This document shows, piece by piece, positions 8,548 to 17,830 of a stretch of DNA of 46,986 bases. Both the position numbers and the translations under genes were made by a program. Numbering within the stretch: position 1 is the stretch's first letter; each line of letters starts with the position of its first letter. This DNA comes from Bacteroidetes bacterium CG12_big_fil_rev_8_21_14_0_65_60_17 (GTDB taxonomy: Bacteria; Bacteroidota; Rhodothermia; Rhodothermales; UBA10348), in contig PCUY01000043.1 of NCBI GenBank assembly GCA_002787815.1, positions 1 through 46,986 of the forward strand. The letters are read 5' to 3'. The notes beneath the pieces are model-generated. The model saw only the letters and a program-made list of their open reading frames with translations. It was not told the DNA's origin and did no database searches.

Positions 8548-11211
8548 ATGGAAGGCAATTTTTCAAATCGGGTCCGAGACGTAATTTCTTACAGTCGCGA
8601 GGAGGCCATACGCCTCGGACATGACTACATAGGTACCGAGCACCTGTTGCTCGGCATTATCCGGGAGGGCGAAGGAATCGCCGTCAAAATCCTGCGTAAT
8701 CTTGGTTGCGACCTGTTCAAGCTGAAAAAATCTGTCGAGGACACGGTAAGAAGCACGGGCGGCACGTTGACGGTCGGAAATATTCCGCTGACGAAACAGG
8801 CCGAGAAGGTTCTCAAAATCACGTACCTCGAGGCCAAGCTCTACAAGAGCGATGTCATCGGTACGGAACACCTGCTGCTCAGCCTGCTGCGTGACGACGA
8901 AAACCTGGCTGCCCAGATCCTGCAACAGGGTTTTACCGTTACATACGATTCCGTACGGACGGAACTCGATACAATCATTTCAGGCAAACCATCCACACCC
9001 CGCAGTACAGCCCAGTCCGGAGGTGGCACCAAGTCACCTGGATCTGGTCGCAGTCAAAGCCCAAAGGAGCGCGGAAAGATGGACAAAAGTAAAACACCGG
9101 TACTTGATAATTTCGGTCGTGACCTGACCGCCCTCGCCGATGACGATAAACTGGACCCGGTCGTGGGTCGGGAACGCGAAATAGAACGCGTGGCCCAGGT
9201 GCTCTCCCGCCGCAAAAAGAACAATCCGGTTCTTATCGGCGAGCCGGGGGTGGGCAAGACCGCGATCGCCGAAGGACTCGCCATGCGCATTGTAGAGCGT
9301 AGGGTCAGCCGTGTCCTGTTTGACAAGCGCGTTGTAACGCTTGACCTGGCGGCCCTCGTCGCCGGAACCAAATACCGGGGACAGTTCGAGGAGCGCATGA
9401 AGGCGGTCATGAACGAACTGGAAAAGAGTCCGGATGTCATTCTCTTCATCGATGAGCTGCACACGATCGTAGGTGCGGGTGGCGCGTCGGGTTCGCTCGA
9501 CGCATCGAACATGTTCAAACCGGCCCTGGCTCGGGGAGAAATTCAGTGCATCGGCGCAACCACGCTCGATGAGTATCGCCAGCATATCGAGAAAGATGGA
9601 GCCCTCGATCGCCGGTTCCAGAAAATCATGGTGGATCCGGCCACGCCGGCTGAAACCATTGAAATTCTGCAGAACATCAAGGACCGATACGAGGAACATC
9701 ATCATGTCTCCTATGCCGATGAAGCCATCGAACTGACCGTCAAGCTCAGCGAACGCTACATTTCGGACCGGTATCTGCCCGACAAGGCCATTGACGTTCT
9801 CGACGAGGCGGGTGCCCGCGTGCACCTCAAGAATATCCGCGTGCCCTCCAATATCGTGGAACTCGAGTCGAAGATAGAGAAAGCCCGCGAGGAGAAGACG
9901 CGTGTCGTCAAGAGCCAGAAATTCGAAGAGGCGGCGCAACTCCGGGACAAGGAAAAAACGCTGCAGGAAAAACTGGAGGCAGCCAAGAAAGAGTGGGACG
10001 AACAGTCCGAGTCGGAGGTCTATGATGTGACCATCGACGATATCTCGGAAGTCGTCGCCATGATGACGGGAGTACCCGTCGACAAGATATCCGAGCCCGA
10101 GACGCGGCGCCTCCTTCACATGGAGGAAGAGTTGCAGGGTTCGGTCATCGGGCAGGAAGATGCCATCCGGAAGCTGTCGCGCAGCATTCGTCGCACCCGC
10201 GCGGGCCTGAAGGATCCCAAGCGCCCCATTGGGTCGTTCATTTTCCTCGGTCCCACAGGAGTTGGTAAAACCGAACTGGCCAAACGCCTCACCCAGTACC
10301 TTTTCGATTCCCAGGACGCGCTGATCCGGATTGACATGTCGGAGTACATGGAGAAGTTTTCGGTCTCACGCCTGGTAGGGGCACCTCCCGGCTACGTAGG
10401 CTATGAAGAAGGCGGCCAGCTGACTGAAAAAGTCCGGCGCAAGCCCTACTCCGTAGTGCTCCTCGACGAGATAGAAAAGGCACATCCGGATGTGTTCAAT
10501 ATCCTGCTTCAGGTACTCGATGATGGAATGCTGACCGATGGTCTGGGACGCAAAATCGATTTCCGCAATACAATCATCATCATGACCTCCAACATCGGAG
10601 CGCGTGACATCAAGAACCTTGGCAAGGGCATCGGCTTTGCTCCGAACGAGCAGGAGTTCAATTACCAGACCATGAAGTCTACGGTTGAAGATGCCCTGAA
10701 AAGGGTGTTCAACCCTGAGTTTCTGAACCGGATCGATGATGTAATCGTCTTCAATCCGCTTGAAAAGAAACACATCCACGAGATCATAGATCTCATGGCG
10801 GCTGAACTTTTCGGACGTGCGGGTGACGTTGGAATCACGGTTGAACTCGAGGAGTCGGCCCGCAAATTCCTGGTGGACAAGGGGTACGATCCCAAGTTCG
10901 GTGCCAGACCGCTGCGCCGGGCCATACAGAAGTATGTCGAGGATCCGATGGCAGAAGCCATTCTCGGTCACGACCTGGGAGAAGATGACATCCTGGTCAT
11001 TACCTACGACGAGAAGAAGGATACCGGCGAACTGAGTTTCAGAAAGAAGGCGACTCCCAAGAAGAAGAAAACGACCAGGTCCACGGCTGCCGCTTCAGAT
11101 AATGAAGACCCGGGCACGCAAGCCAATCCCGAGGGCGAAGCCGATGCCAACACCGGGGACGAAGCCGTCACCGATACAGACGCCGCAAAAGGCAAGGACA
11201 ACGGTAAATAG
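8548..11211 (+). CDS. clpC: ATP-dependent Clp protease ATP-binding subunit ClpC
   Basis: A Hsp100 unfoldase that feeds substrates to ClpP. The domain order over 887 residues is as follows. Double Clp_N repeats lie at 1-145 ([16 protein letters not shown] and [13 protein letters not shown]). AAA1 has Walker A GEPGVGKT at 231 and Walker B LFIDELH near 301. A UVR-type middle domain (about 433-485, coiled coil, [13 protein letters not shown]) marks ClpC rather than ClpA or ClpB. AAA2 has Walker A GPTGVGKT at 568. The loop GKGIGF (about 694) matches the ClpP-docking position, and a C-terminal D2-small domain follows. An unusual extra tail of about 55 residues follows, first lysine-rich ([12 protein letters not shown]) then acidic and Gly/Ala-rich, likely disordered. 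No clpP or mcsA/mcsB lies next to it. Confidence 0.97.
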   Translation: MEGNFSNRVRDVISYSREEAIRLGHDYIGTEHLLLGIIREGEGIAVKILRNLGCDLFKLKKSVEDTVRSTGGTLTVGNIPLTKQAEKVLKITYLEAKLYKSDVIGTEHLLLSLLRDDENLAAQILQQGFTVTYDSVRTELDTIISGKPSTPRSTAQSGGGTKSPGSGRSQSPKERGKMDKSKTPVLDNFGRDLTALADDDKLDPVVGREREIERVAQVLSRRKKNNPVLIGEPGVGKTAIAEGLAMRIVERRVSRVLFDKRVVTLDLAALVAGTKYRGQFEERMKAVMNELEKSPDVILFIDELHTIVGAGGASGSLDASNMFKPALARGEIQCIGATTLDEYRQHIEKDGALDRRFQKIMVDPATPAETIEILQNIKDRYEEHHHVSYADEAIELTVKLSERYISDRYLPDKAIDVLDEAGARVHLKNIRVPSNIVELESKIEKAREEKTRVVKSQKFEEAAQLRDKEKTLQEKLEAAKKEWDEQSESEVYDVTIDDISEVVAMMTGVPVDKISEPETRRLLHMEEELQGSVIGQEDAIRKLSRSIRRTRAGLKDPKRPIGSFIFLGPTGVGKTELAKRLTQYLFDSQDALIRIDMSEYMEKFSVSRLVGAPPGYVGYEEGGQLTEKVRRKPYSVVLLDEIEKAHPDVFNILLQVLDDGMLTDGLGRKIDFRNTIIIMTSNIGARDIKNLGKGIGFAPNEQEFNYQTMKSTVEDALKRVFNPEFLNRIDDVIVFNPLEKKHIHEIIDLMAAELFGRAGDVGITVELEESARKFLVDKGYDPKFGARPLRRAIQKYVEDPMAEAILGHDLGEDDILVITYDEKKDTGELSFRKKATPKKKKTTRSTAAASDNEDPGTQANPEGEADANTGDEAVTDTDAAKGKDNGK

Positions 11212-11253
11212 GGCGTAGGCTTTGGGGCGTGGGACCTCGCGGCAGACATCCTG

Positions 11254-11562
11254 TCAGCCCAGGATCCAGTTCACGCCGCGTCCCTCCTCCGGGTGCGGAT
11301 ATCGCCACGTGACGGCGCCCTGATCGCAGGCATACAGGCACGTGCCGCACTCAATACAGTCTTCGAACTGAAAGTGCACATCTCCCACCTCGTCAAGTGT
11401 GTAGCACTTCGCCGGACACACGTAAGTTGTGCATTTATGAGGGCATACGGAATTGCAGATATCCGTGTCGACCTCAATATGGGCCCTTGCCCCGGAACGA
11501 CCCTGGTTTCGATAGGCCACCAGGCCCAATCGTTCTGCAATGGAGGTCGGCTGTTCTTTCAT
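11254..11562 (-). CDS. fixX: Ferredoxin-like protein FixX
   Basis: 102 residues, the small iron-sulfur partner of the flavoprotein:quinone oxidoreductase FixC. The cysteine pattern is CNSVCPHKCTTYVCPAKCY followed by CIECGTCLYAC, and the protein ends WRYPHPEEGRGVNWILG, the FixX/ETF-QO C-terminal signature. It should carry at least one [4Fe-4S] cluster. The spread of the upstream cysteines is as in FixX, where one motif is incomplete. Its ATG overlaps the fixC stop (ATGA), so translation is coupled. It is the last gene of an etfB-etfA-fixC-fixX operon and converges on clpC with a 42-bp gap in which I see no clear terminator. Confidence 0.94.
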   Translation of the reverse strand: MKEQPTSIAERLGLVAYRNQGRSGARAHIEVDTDICNSVCPHKCTTYVCPAKCYTLDEVGDVHFQFEDCIECGTCLYACDQGAVTWRYPHPEEGRGVNWILG

Positions 11563-12884
11563 AACGCGCGGGCTGCTTTGATTCCGAGTTTGACAAGATC
11601 CCAGTAGGAAGCATGGCGCTTCACGGCCGCATGCATCATGGACAGCGCTTTCGGCGTCGGCTCACTGCGAACCGCGAAAAACTGTCGCCCGAAATCGCAC
11701 AGCACGTTGGGTACGTTGCTGAACATCGGCTCCGAGTGCAGCAGGTGCACCGCGTCCTGGAACGAACGCATGTCGTGCATGATGTAGCTGGCGTCGAGTG
11801 CCTTCCTGTAATTCGACATCATGGCGCTCGAGAAATCGCCCGCTTTACGGGCCTCAAGGACCGTTTCGGCCGCGAGCATGCCGCTGCGCATGGCATAGTC
11901 CATACCCTGGATGGCCTTCCCTGCATTCATGAGCAGATGGGCCGCTTCACCGGCAATGAGCACGCCATCACCGTACAGCTCTTTCGGGAGGCCCCGGATA
12001 TCTCCGGTAGATACGACGTGGGCCGAGTATTCCACCGTTTCCGCCCCCTGTATCATGTCCCGAATCGCCGGATGCGCTTTGAAATGATTCAGCAGATCGT
12101 ACGGCGTCCCGCCTTTTTCGCGCAGATCCTTCATGCCGATGACCAATCCCACGGAAAGGGAATCACGGTTGGTGTACAAAAATCCACCTCCCTCCACACC
12201 CTTCGTCGCCGCGCCTACAAACTCATTGGTCAGGCCGCTTCGACCGCACAGCTGAAACCGGTCGGCGAGCCTGTCGACGTCCATCCGGAGCACTTCCTTC
12301 ACGCCCACAGCCACATGGTCCGCATCCACAAAAGGGTTTTCAAGACCAACCTGCCGGGTCAGCAGATTGTTGACACCTTCCGCGAGCAGGACGCAGTTTG
12401 CGCGGAACTCCTCGTCGCCGGCCCGGATGCCCACAGCGCGGCCGTCCTCCATCAGGACTTCTTCGACCAGGACGTCGGTGGCCAGAAACGATTCGTCCGG
12501 ATACGGGCTCTCGTCAATGGCCTGCTGGACCTTTCCTGCCAACCACGCATCGAAAACGGCGCGCAGGACGGTCACGCCACCGTAGGGTTTCTCGTCGAAC
12601 CGGGTCGATTTGAAGTCAACGGAAAACGCCGAGTCGTCATCCAGGAACGTAAGCCTCCGATGGTTCACGAAGCGCTCGAATCCGGCATCCGGATCATCAG
12701 CATACCCCGGAACAAGGCGCTGCAGGTCCGTCCCCCAGAGGACGCCCCCTGACACGTTCTTTGCACCGCAGAACTCTCCCCGCTCAATGAGCAGGAACCG
12801 GGCACCTCCACGGGCGAGGGTCATGGCCGCACTCAACCCGGCGATTCCTCCCCCTACAATGATACAGTCGAACGGCTCTTCCAT
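11559..12884 (-). CDS. fixC: FAD-dependent electron-transfer flavoprotein:quinone oxidoreductase FixC
   Basis: A membrane-associated flavoenzyme passing ETF electrons to quinone, 441 residues. The N-terminal dinucleotide fold is DCIIVGGGIAGLSAAMTLA, and LIERGEFCGAKNVSGG is the FixC/GGR-family motif after it. GDGVLIAGEAAHLLMNAGKA near residue 300 is the second FAD-contacting motif. The C-terminus lacks the ferredoxin domain of mitochondrial ETF-QO; that part is supplied by the separate fixX gene. ATG12884 was chosen, 13 nt after the etfA stop. An alternative start at 12929 would overlap etfA and add an uncharacteristic 15-residue leader. No nif or fix nitrogenase genes are visible, so a role in lipid/amino-acid oxidation or flavin-based electron bifurcation is more likely than nitrogen fixation. 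Confidence 0.93.
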   Translation of the reverse strand: MEEPFDCIIVGGGIAGLSAAMTLARGGARFLLIERGEFCGAKNVSGGVLWGTDLQRLVPGYADDPDAGFERFVNHRRLTFLDDDSAFSVDFKSTRFDEKPYGGVTVLRAVFDAWLAGKVQQAIDESPYPDESFLATDVLVEEVLMEDGRAVGIRAGDEEFRANCVLLAEGVNNLLTRQVGLENPFVDADHVAVGVKEVLRMDVDRLADRFQLCGRSGLTNEFVGAATKGVEGGGFLYTNRDSLSVGLVIGMKDLREKGGTPYDLLNHFKAHPAIRDMIQGAETVEYSAHVVSTGDIRGLPKELYGDGVLIAGEAAHLLMNAGKAIQGMDYAMRSGMLAAETVLEARKAGDFSSAMMSNYRKALDASYIMHDMRSFQDAVHLLHSEPMFSNVPNVLCDFGRQFFAVRSEPTPKALSMMHAAVKRHASYWDLVKLGIKAARAL

Positions 12885-12897
12885 TATTTTTTTCCCG

Positions 12898-13875
12898 TCA
12901 GGTCTTTCCCGCGTCGCGAAGGGCTTCAATCAGCGGAGGAAGCACCTTGAACGCATCGCCCACGATGCCGTACGTGGCATAATCAAAGATCGGGGCATCC
13001 GGATCCTTGTTGATGGCCACGATCACGCGACTGTTCACCATGCCGGCCACATGCTGGATGGCCCCGGAAATACCCACGGCAAAATACAGGTCCGGCGCGA
13101 CGACCTTCCCCGTCTGTCCTATCTGAGCCGTTGCCGGAAAAAGCCCCGTCTCGACGACGGCGCGCGATGCACCAATGGCCGCGCCCGTGGCATCTGCCAG
13201 TTCCAGGACGAGGTCCCGACCGGCCTCATCGCGTATGCCACGCCCGGCGGCCACAACGACGCGGGCCTCCGACAGGTCAACTTCTCCGTCACCGGAGGAG
13301 AGCACCTCCCGAAGTGTCTGCCGCAGTGTCCCAGCATCACATGAAAAGTCGACCGGCACAATCTCTCCCTCAACAGGAGATGCACTGGCCTCGTACGACC
13401 CACTCCGGACCGAGACCAGCACGAGGGGCTCTCTGCTCGATACCCGCGCCAACATCTTGGCGGCCATCACGGGCCGCACGGCCACCACGCTGTCTCCGTC
13501 CACACCGAACTCCGATACATCGGGCAGCGCACCCGCCCCCAGACGCACGGCCAGCGCCCCCATCACGTCCTTGAACGCTTCCGTGGAGGGCGCAACGACC
13601 AGGCGTGGCAATGCGGCCTTCACCACACGCTCGAGGGCATCGATAACGGGCACATTGACATGCCGGTCGAAAACCGGATCCTCAACCACGTATACCCGCA
13701 CGGCACCGTGCCGCATGAGATCCGGTGCCAGGTCACGAGCGGTCGGGTGCAACACGGCCGCCACGACCTCACTTCCCGTTTCGGCAGCCACTTCCCGTGC
13801 ACGGGCCATGACCTCGAACGTGGAGCGCTTCAGACGCCCATCCTGCACAGCTGCAGCAACAAGTATTGTATTCAT
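12898..13875 (-). CDS. etfA: Electron transfer flavoprotein alpha subunit (FixB/EtfA)
   Basis: 325 residues, the FAD-binding subunit of the ETF heterodimer. The N-terminal ETF domain ([20 protein letters not shown]) is followed by the diagnostic C-terminal FAD domain: [50 protein letters not shown] and [22 protein letters not shown]. These contact FAD in solved ETFs. It lies 23 nt downstream of etfB and 13 nt upstream of fixC, within one minus-strand operon. Its length is normal for the family. Whether the complex bifurcates depends on a second flavin in EtfB, which motif reading alone does not settle. Confidence 0.95.
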   Translation of the reverse strand: MNTILVAAAVQDGRLKRSTFEVMARAREVAAETGSEVVAAVLHPTARDLAPDLMRHGAVRVYVVEDPVFDRHVNVPVIDALERVVKAALPRLVVAPSTEAFKDVMGALAVRLGAGALPDVSEFGVDGDSVVAVRPVMAAKMLARVSSREPLVLVSVRSGSYEASASPVEGEIVPVDFSCDAGTLRQTLREVLSSGDGEVDLSEARVVVAAGRGIRDEAGRDLVLELADATGAAIGASRAVVETGLFPATAQIGQTGKVVAPDLYFAVGISGAIQHVAGMVNSRVIVAINKDPDAPIFDYATYGIVGDAFKVLPPLIEALRDAGKT

Positions 13876-13898
13876 TGTTTACCGTTCTGGAATATCCG

Positions 13899-14618
13899 TC
13901 AGAGTACGCCTGCTTCATCCTGGAGCAGATGCACCAGGTGGCTCGCCTGCTCCGCAGGCTCGCCGTCAATTCTGATACCCGGCTTCCGCTCAGGCGGTGC
14001 CTGCGTATCATGCAACTCCGAGCGGCCGGGTCCCGGCGTCACGGCCTGGACATTCAGCGGCTTTTTCTTCGACGCCATGATACCCTTGAGAGAGGGAATC
14101 CGGGGATCGTTCATATCATTTGAGCACGTGACAAGACACGGCGTGGGCAGGGCTATGATTTCCTGACCGGCATCGCCCTGACGCGTAACCAGCAGTGTAT
14201 TTTCCCCCTCCACGGCGAGCCCAACGGCGTTGGTAGCGTACACCCTTCCCAGGTGCTCTGCCAACATGCTTCCGGCCAGGCCCGCATCCGTGTCCTGCGA
14301 TTGCTTGCCCGTCAGAATGACATCATAATCGCCATCCTCGAAATGCTCCGCCAGCAGGCTGCTTACGGCGTATGAATCCATATCAGAAGCCGTTACCAGG
14401 TGTGTGGCCTCGTCGGCACCCATGGCGAGTGCTTTCCGGATGGTTTCCTTCGCGGCGTCGGGACCTGCCAGGACCAGATGAACCGTTCCCCCGTGCGCTT
14501 CGGTCAGCTGCAGCGCCGCTTCTACCGCGGATGCGTCATACGCATTGAGGACCATACGTCCCGTCTGCACGTGGGCGGCCACATCAGGGACCTGTTTGAT
14601 ACAAACACAAAATTTCAT
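13899..14618 (-). CDS. etfB: Electron transfer flavoprotein beta subunit (FixA/EtfB)
   Basis: 239 residues, first gene of the ETF operon. MKFCVCIKQVPD is the canonical EtfB beginning. It continues with NAYDASAVEAALQL, GADEATHLV, DVILTGKQSQDTDAGLAGSMLAEHLG (the ETF beta signature, about residues 115-135) and a C-terminal KPLNVQ. In classical ETFs this subunit binds AMP; in bifurcating ETFs it binds a second FAD. The ATG at 14618 fits the family start better than an in-frame GTG at 14627. The divergent gap to the + strand gene at 14719 is 100 bp and must hold both promoters; no box is convincing enough to call. Confidence 0.95.
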   Translation of the reverse strand: MKFCVCIKQVPDVAAHVQTGRMVLNAYDASAVEAALQLTEAHGGTVHLVLAGPDAAKETIRKALAMGADEATHLVTASDMDSYAVSSLLAEHFEDGDYDVILTGKQSQDTDAGLAGSMLAEHLGRVYATNAVGLAVEGENTLLVTRQGDAGQEIIALPTPCLVTCSNDMNDPRIPSLKGIMASKKKPLNVQAVTPGPGRSELHDTQAPPERKPGIRIDGEPAEQASHLVHLLQDEAGVL

Positions 14619-14718
14619 CTTGGACACGGGATTTTTCTATCTTTCAAGGTACGACACGCCTTCCTGACGGTCCAATACGTACGCCCCCGACAGACCGCCC
14701 GATCAACCCGGACTTCTC

Positions 14719-15228
14719 ATGTTTCGCATTTCGTTCACAGCCGTCGCGACGGCCCTGCTACTGGTCGTGTCCACGCACCCGGACAGCGCCCGGGCGCAAC
14801 TGCAGACCCCCCGCCTCGGCATCAGCCTCAACTCGCTGCTCAGCAGTGAGGACGGACTCGGCCTCGGGTTCCGGGGACGCCTGGCATCTCCCATCAATTC
14901 GGACCTGTCCCTGGCTTTCGACACCGGAATCACCGGCTTCATTTTCGAAGGCCAGGACCAGGCAACCTGGGTCGTGGATCCGCAGGTATCGCTCATCGTG
15001 ACGCTCGAGGGTCAGTCGCGCGCCCCCTACCTGCTGGCTGGTCTCGGCGGATACATTCCATTCGGCGATGGCTCCACGTCAGAGGGCGGCCCCTCCATCC
15101 ACATGGGTGTAGGTTGGGTGAAACTGCTCCGCGAATCGACCCTTTTCTATGAGTTCGTTCCGGCACTTGTCGTCGGCGAGGAAACGACATCGGTTGCCAT
15201 CCCCTTTCGCGTCGGCATCATCTTCTGA
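14719..15228 (+). CDS. Small outer-membrane beta-barrel-like protein
   Basis: 169 residues with a clear signal peptide (about 1-28, cleavage after SARA). The mature part consists of alternating polar/hydrophobic strands with many Gly and aromatic residues: LGLGFRGRLASPI, LSLAFDTGITGFIF, APYLLAGLGGYIPF and TLFYEFVPALVVG. It ends VAIPFRVGIIF, a C-terminal Phe as in outer-membrane barrels recognised by BAM. No family is recognised. The size suits an eight-stranded OmpA/OmpW-like barrel. The hemW start codon follows its stop with no gap, so the pair is likely co-translated, although no functional link is evident. Confidence 0.68.
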   Translation: MFRISFTAVATALLLVVSTHPDSARAQLQTPRLGISLNSLLSSEDGLGLGFRGRLASPINSDLSLAFDTGITGFIFEGQDQATWVVDPQVSLIVTLEGQSRAPYLLAGLGGYIPFGDGSTSEGGPSIHMGVGWVKLLRESTLFYEFVPALVVGEETTSVAIPFRVGIIF

Positions 15229-16377
15229 ATGGCCGGACTCTACCTCCACATCCCCTTCTGCTCGCAACGCTGTTCCTACTGCGACTTCTATTTCGTTACG
15301 ACGGCCATGTCGCAGGATCGCTTCCTGAAAGCGCTTGTCCACGAAATCCAGCACTATGGGCGCGAATACGGACACCGGGAGCCGCTCGAAACCATCTACT
15401 TCGGTGGAGGCACGCCCTCGCTCCTGCCCACGGGCAGCGTCAACATGTTGATGGATACGATCTCAGAGGCCTTCGATACGTCCAGCGTAGAGGAAACCAC
15501 ATTTGAACTGAACCCCGAAAACGGTACACCGGCCTATCTGGATGGCCTGCGCGCAGCCGGCATAACGCGCCTTTCCATCGGGATCCAGTCGTTTTTTGGT
15601 CCCGACCTGGAAAAAATGAACCGCGTCCACAGCAGTCAGGAAGCGCGAAGCGTCCTGCGGGCGGTCAAGGATGCCAGTTTCGATTCCTATAGCATGGACC
15701 TGATTTTCGGCCTGCCCGAACAACCGGGTGAGTACTGGGCGGCCAACCTTGAAATTGCCACGTCTTTCGATGTGCCACACATTTCCACATACAGCCTGAC
15801 ACTCGAAGAAGGCACGCCACTCTGGAAGCAGGTCCAGAGAGGACAGGTCCAGCCGCAGGATGACGCCGCGCATGCGGATGCGTTCGCGTTCACCATGGAC
15901 TACCTCACGTCGCGTGGCTACGAGCACTACGAAATCTCCTCCTTTGCCCGCCCTGGACACCGATCCCGGCACAACCACCGGTACTGGGACCATACGAATT
16001 ACATCGGCTGCGGCCCGTCCGCCCACTCGTTCTGGTGGTCCGGCCTGCCCGCCTCCCGATGGTCGAACGTGCGCAACCTGAAACGGTACGAAGCACTGCT
16101 GTCCCAACACGTCCCGCCGCTCGGGGACCGGGAGCATCTGAATCTGGACGCGCTTGCAGACGAGTATGTCCTGCTTCGGCTTCGGACCGACGACGGTCTG
16201 GACCTGGACGAACTGGAACGCCGCTATGGCGTTGATCTGCTCACCGAAAAGCTGTCCGTGATTGCCGAACTGGAGCAGTCGGGACTTATACACCCCGTGC
16301 GCAACCAGACGGTGCGCCTCACAAACCGTGGCAAAACCCTATGCGATTCCATCACATCCCGGTTGCTGCCGGACTGA
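15229..16377 (+). CDS. hemW: Radical SAM protein HemW (heme chaperone; CPO-III-like)
   Basis: 382 residues. MAGLYLHIPFCSQRCSYCDFYF carries the CxxxCxxC cluster ligands Cys11, Cys15 and Cys18 at the very N-terminus, as in HemW. The motif is preceded by IPFC and followed by YFGGGTPSLL, ELNPEN, RLSIGIQSF and SMDLIFGLPEQ, then by the HemN C-terminal region (YEHYEISSFARPGHRSRHN). HemW proteins bind heme and insert it into target apoproteins. They were long misannotated as oxygen-independent coproporphyrinogen III oxidases, and the lack of an N-terminal extension here favours HemW. The start codon touches the upstream stop. The 3' end overlaps the next gene by 37 nt. Confidence 0.94.
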   Translation: MAGLYLHIPFCSQRCSYCDFYFVTTAMSQDRFLKALVHEIQHYGREYGHREPLETIYFGGGTPSLLPTGSVNMLMDTISEAFDTSSVEETTFELNPENGTPAYLDGLRAAGITRLSIGIQSFFGPDLEKMNRVHSSQEARSVLRAVKDASFDSYSMDLIFGLPEQPGEYWAANLEIATSFDVPHISTYSLTLEEGTPLWKQVQRGQVQPQDDAAHADAFAFTMDYLTSRGYEHYEISSFARPGHRSRHNHRYWDHTNYIGCGPSAHSFWWSGLPASRWSNVRNLKRYEALLSQHVPPLGDREHLNLDALADEYVLLRLRTDDGLDLDELERRYGVDLLTEKLSVIAELEQSGLIHPVRNQTVRLTNRGKTLCDSITSRLLPD

Positions 16378-16850
16378 GCCTGGTGCTGATGCTCCTCGCC
16401 GGGTGCTCGAAACCGTCATCGGAACCCACTGGCGCACAACAGGACATCCCCTTCACACCTGAAGGAGTCCTGGACATCTACCGAGCCGATTCATCCCTCA
16501 TTCAGCGATTCGTTATCGAACTGGCCGAAACGGACGCCGAGCAGGCGCAGGGGCTGATGTACCGACGATCCATCCCGGAGCGTGGAGGCATGCTGTTCGT
16601 TGATGAGGAGGAGTCCATGCAATCCTTCTGGATGCGCAACACACCGCTGCCACTCGACATCCTTTTTGTGCGCGCAGATGGGCGCATAGTGAATATCGTC
16701 GAACGCACAACGCCCTACTCGGACGAGAACATCAACTCGACAGCGCCCGCCCAGTACGTGCTGGAAGTCAGGGCCGGAACAGCCAAGCGTCTCGGCATTG
16801 ACTCGACAGCCTACATTTCCTGGCAACGGCGGACGTTCAACACGGAGTAA
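16341..16850 (+). CDS. DUF192 family lipoprotein, copy 1
   Basis: 169 residues. The signal peptide MRFHHIPVAAGLSLVLMLLA ends in lipobox LAGC (Cys22), so it is a lipoprotein. Residues about 55-165 are a DUF192 domain with its hallmark GGMLFVDEEESMQSFWMRNT, then PLPLDILFVRADGRIVNI and AQYVLEVRAGTAKRLGID. The molecular function of DUF192 is unknown. The start lies inside hemW (37-nt overlap), which is required to keep the complete signal peptide. A second, related DUF192 lipoprotein follows after 15 nt, so this is a tandem duplication. Confidence 0.88.
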   Translation: MRFHHIPVAAGLSLVLMLLAGCSKPSSEPTGAQQDIPFTPEGVLDIYRADSSLIQRFVIELAETDAEQAQGLMYRRSIPERGGMLFVDEEESMQSFWMRNTPLPLDILFVRADGRIVNIVERTTPYSDENINSTAPAQYVLEVRAGTAKRLGIDSTAYISWQRRTFNTE

Positions 16851-16865
16851 ACCTGTTTTTCCATC

Positions 16866-17381
16866 ATGCCAATGCGTCTACTGCTGATCTTTGTACTGGC
16901 GGGCACCAGCCTTGCCGCCGCCTGTTCGAATGAACATGTACCGACGGGAGACTCCGTTTCACCCCAAACCCGGGCTGCCACCGCTCCAACCATCGATTTT
17001 CGCGTCGATGGGCAACTCAGCTTCATCCGGGATGGAGAAATCCTGGAAACACTGGACATCGAAATCGCCGACAACGACTCCTCCCGTGCGCGCGGCCTCA
17101 TGCAACGTGAGGATCTCCCGGACGGGTCCGGGATGCTGTTCGTGTTTCCCGATGAATCGGAGCGCGCCTTCTGGATGGCCAATACGCCCTTGGCGCTCGA
17201 CCTGCTGTTCATTCGCGCGGACGGCGTCATTCACAATATCCGACGCTACGTTCAGCCCATGAGTGCAGAAAACGTGATCTCTGACGGGCCTGTGATGTAC
17301 GTGTTGGAACTCGAGGCCGGCCAGAGTGACGCGCTTGGTCTGGTCGAAGGCGACACCATTGCGTGGGAGCGGAGCGGATAA
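16866..17381 (+). CDS. DUF192 family lipoprotein, copy 2
   Basis: 171 residues. MPMRLLLIFVLAGTSLAAAC is a lipoprotein signal with Cys at about residue 20. The DUF192 domain (about 55-168) shows GSGMLFVFPDESERAFWMAN, PLALDLLFIRADGVIHNI and VMYVLELEAGQSDALGL. It aligns along its whole length with the upstream copy, but the two have clearly diverged outside the core motifs. Their adjacency suggests an old tandem duplication with possible specialisation. It converges on the Fe-S carrier gene with only 14 bp between stops; no terminator hairpin was seen there. Confidence 0.88.
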   Translation: MPMRLLLIFVLAGTSLAAACSNEHVPTGDSVSPQTRAATAPTIDFRVDGQLSFIRDGEILETLDIEIADNDSSRARGLMQREDLPDGSGMLFVFPDESERAFWMANTPLALDLLFIRADGVIHNIRRYVQPMSAENVISDGPVMYVLELEAGQSDALGLVEGDTIAWERSG

Positions 17382-17395
17382 GGCGGGAAGGGGTC

Positions 17396-17743
17396 CTACA
17401 ACCCGAAGCTCTCCCCGCACGCGCAGTTCCGAACCGCCTGCGGGTTGCTGAAATGGAAACCTTTACCCTGCAGTCCATCCGAAAAATCCAGCACGGATCC
17501 TTCCAGGTAGGCCATGCTGCGTGCGTCGATAACGATCGGAAGACCATCCACGTCACACACTTCGTCCTGCTCGCGCACCGTCGTATCCCATCCAAGGTCA
17601 TAGGTCAGACCGGAACAGCCGCCGGGTACCACCGCAATGCGGAGTCGTGCAGCGGTCGTATCCACCTGCTCCTTTTCTGCCGTGGCAAGAATCCTTTGCC
17701 GCGCGTTATCTGTAATTTTTATGGCTTGAAGCGTGTTTTCCAT
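17396..17743 (-). CDS. A-type iron-sulfur cluster carrier (SufA/IscA-like)
   Basis: 115 residues with Cys43 (PGGCSGLTY) and Cys107/Cys109 (NCACGESF), the three ligands of HesB/IscA/SufA proteins. ATG17743 begins MENTLQAIKITDNARQRI, the usual family start. A start further upstream at 17821 would add a Cys/Pro-rich 26-residue leader lacking family character. The gene is divergent from sufB, 150 bp start to start, and a perfect palindrome lies between them, so it may be coregulated with the SUF operon. That position argues for a SufA-like role. The paralogue at 8179-8526 may serve as the general carrier. Confidence 0.92.
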   Translation of the reverse strand: MENTLQAIKITDNARQRILATAEKEQVDTTAARLRIAVVPGGCSGLTYDLGWDTTVREQDEVCDVDGLPIVIDARSMAYLEGSVLDFSDGLQGKGFHFSNPQAVRNCACGESFGL

Positions 17744-17830
17744 GCGGCCTCGAACGACGCCACACGCCACAGGATCCCGTGCGCAACCAGCATGTGAAGA
17801 CTCTGGAAGTTCACGAGGCAAAATGAAACT

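Noticed and set aside
11613-12752. Long open frame on the + strand opposite fixC (about 379 codons)
   Set aside because: It is fully antisense to a well-supported FixC with all family motifs. The translation is His/Arg/Val-rich and has no recognisable domain.
17744-17821. 26-residue N-terminal extension of the sufA-like gene
   Set aside because: The extra residues are outside the family pattern, and ATG17743 gives the normal 115-residue protein.
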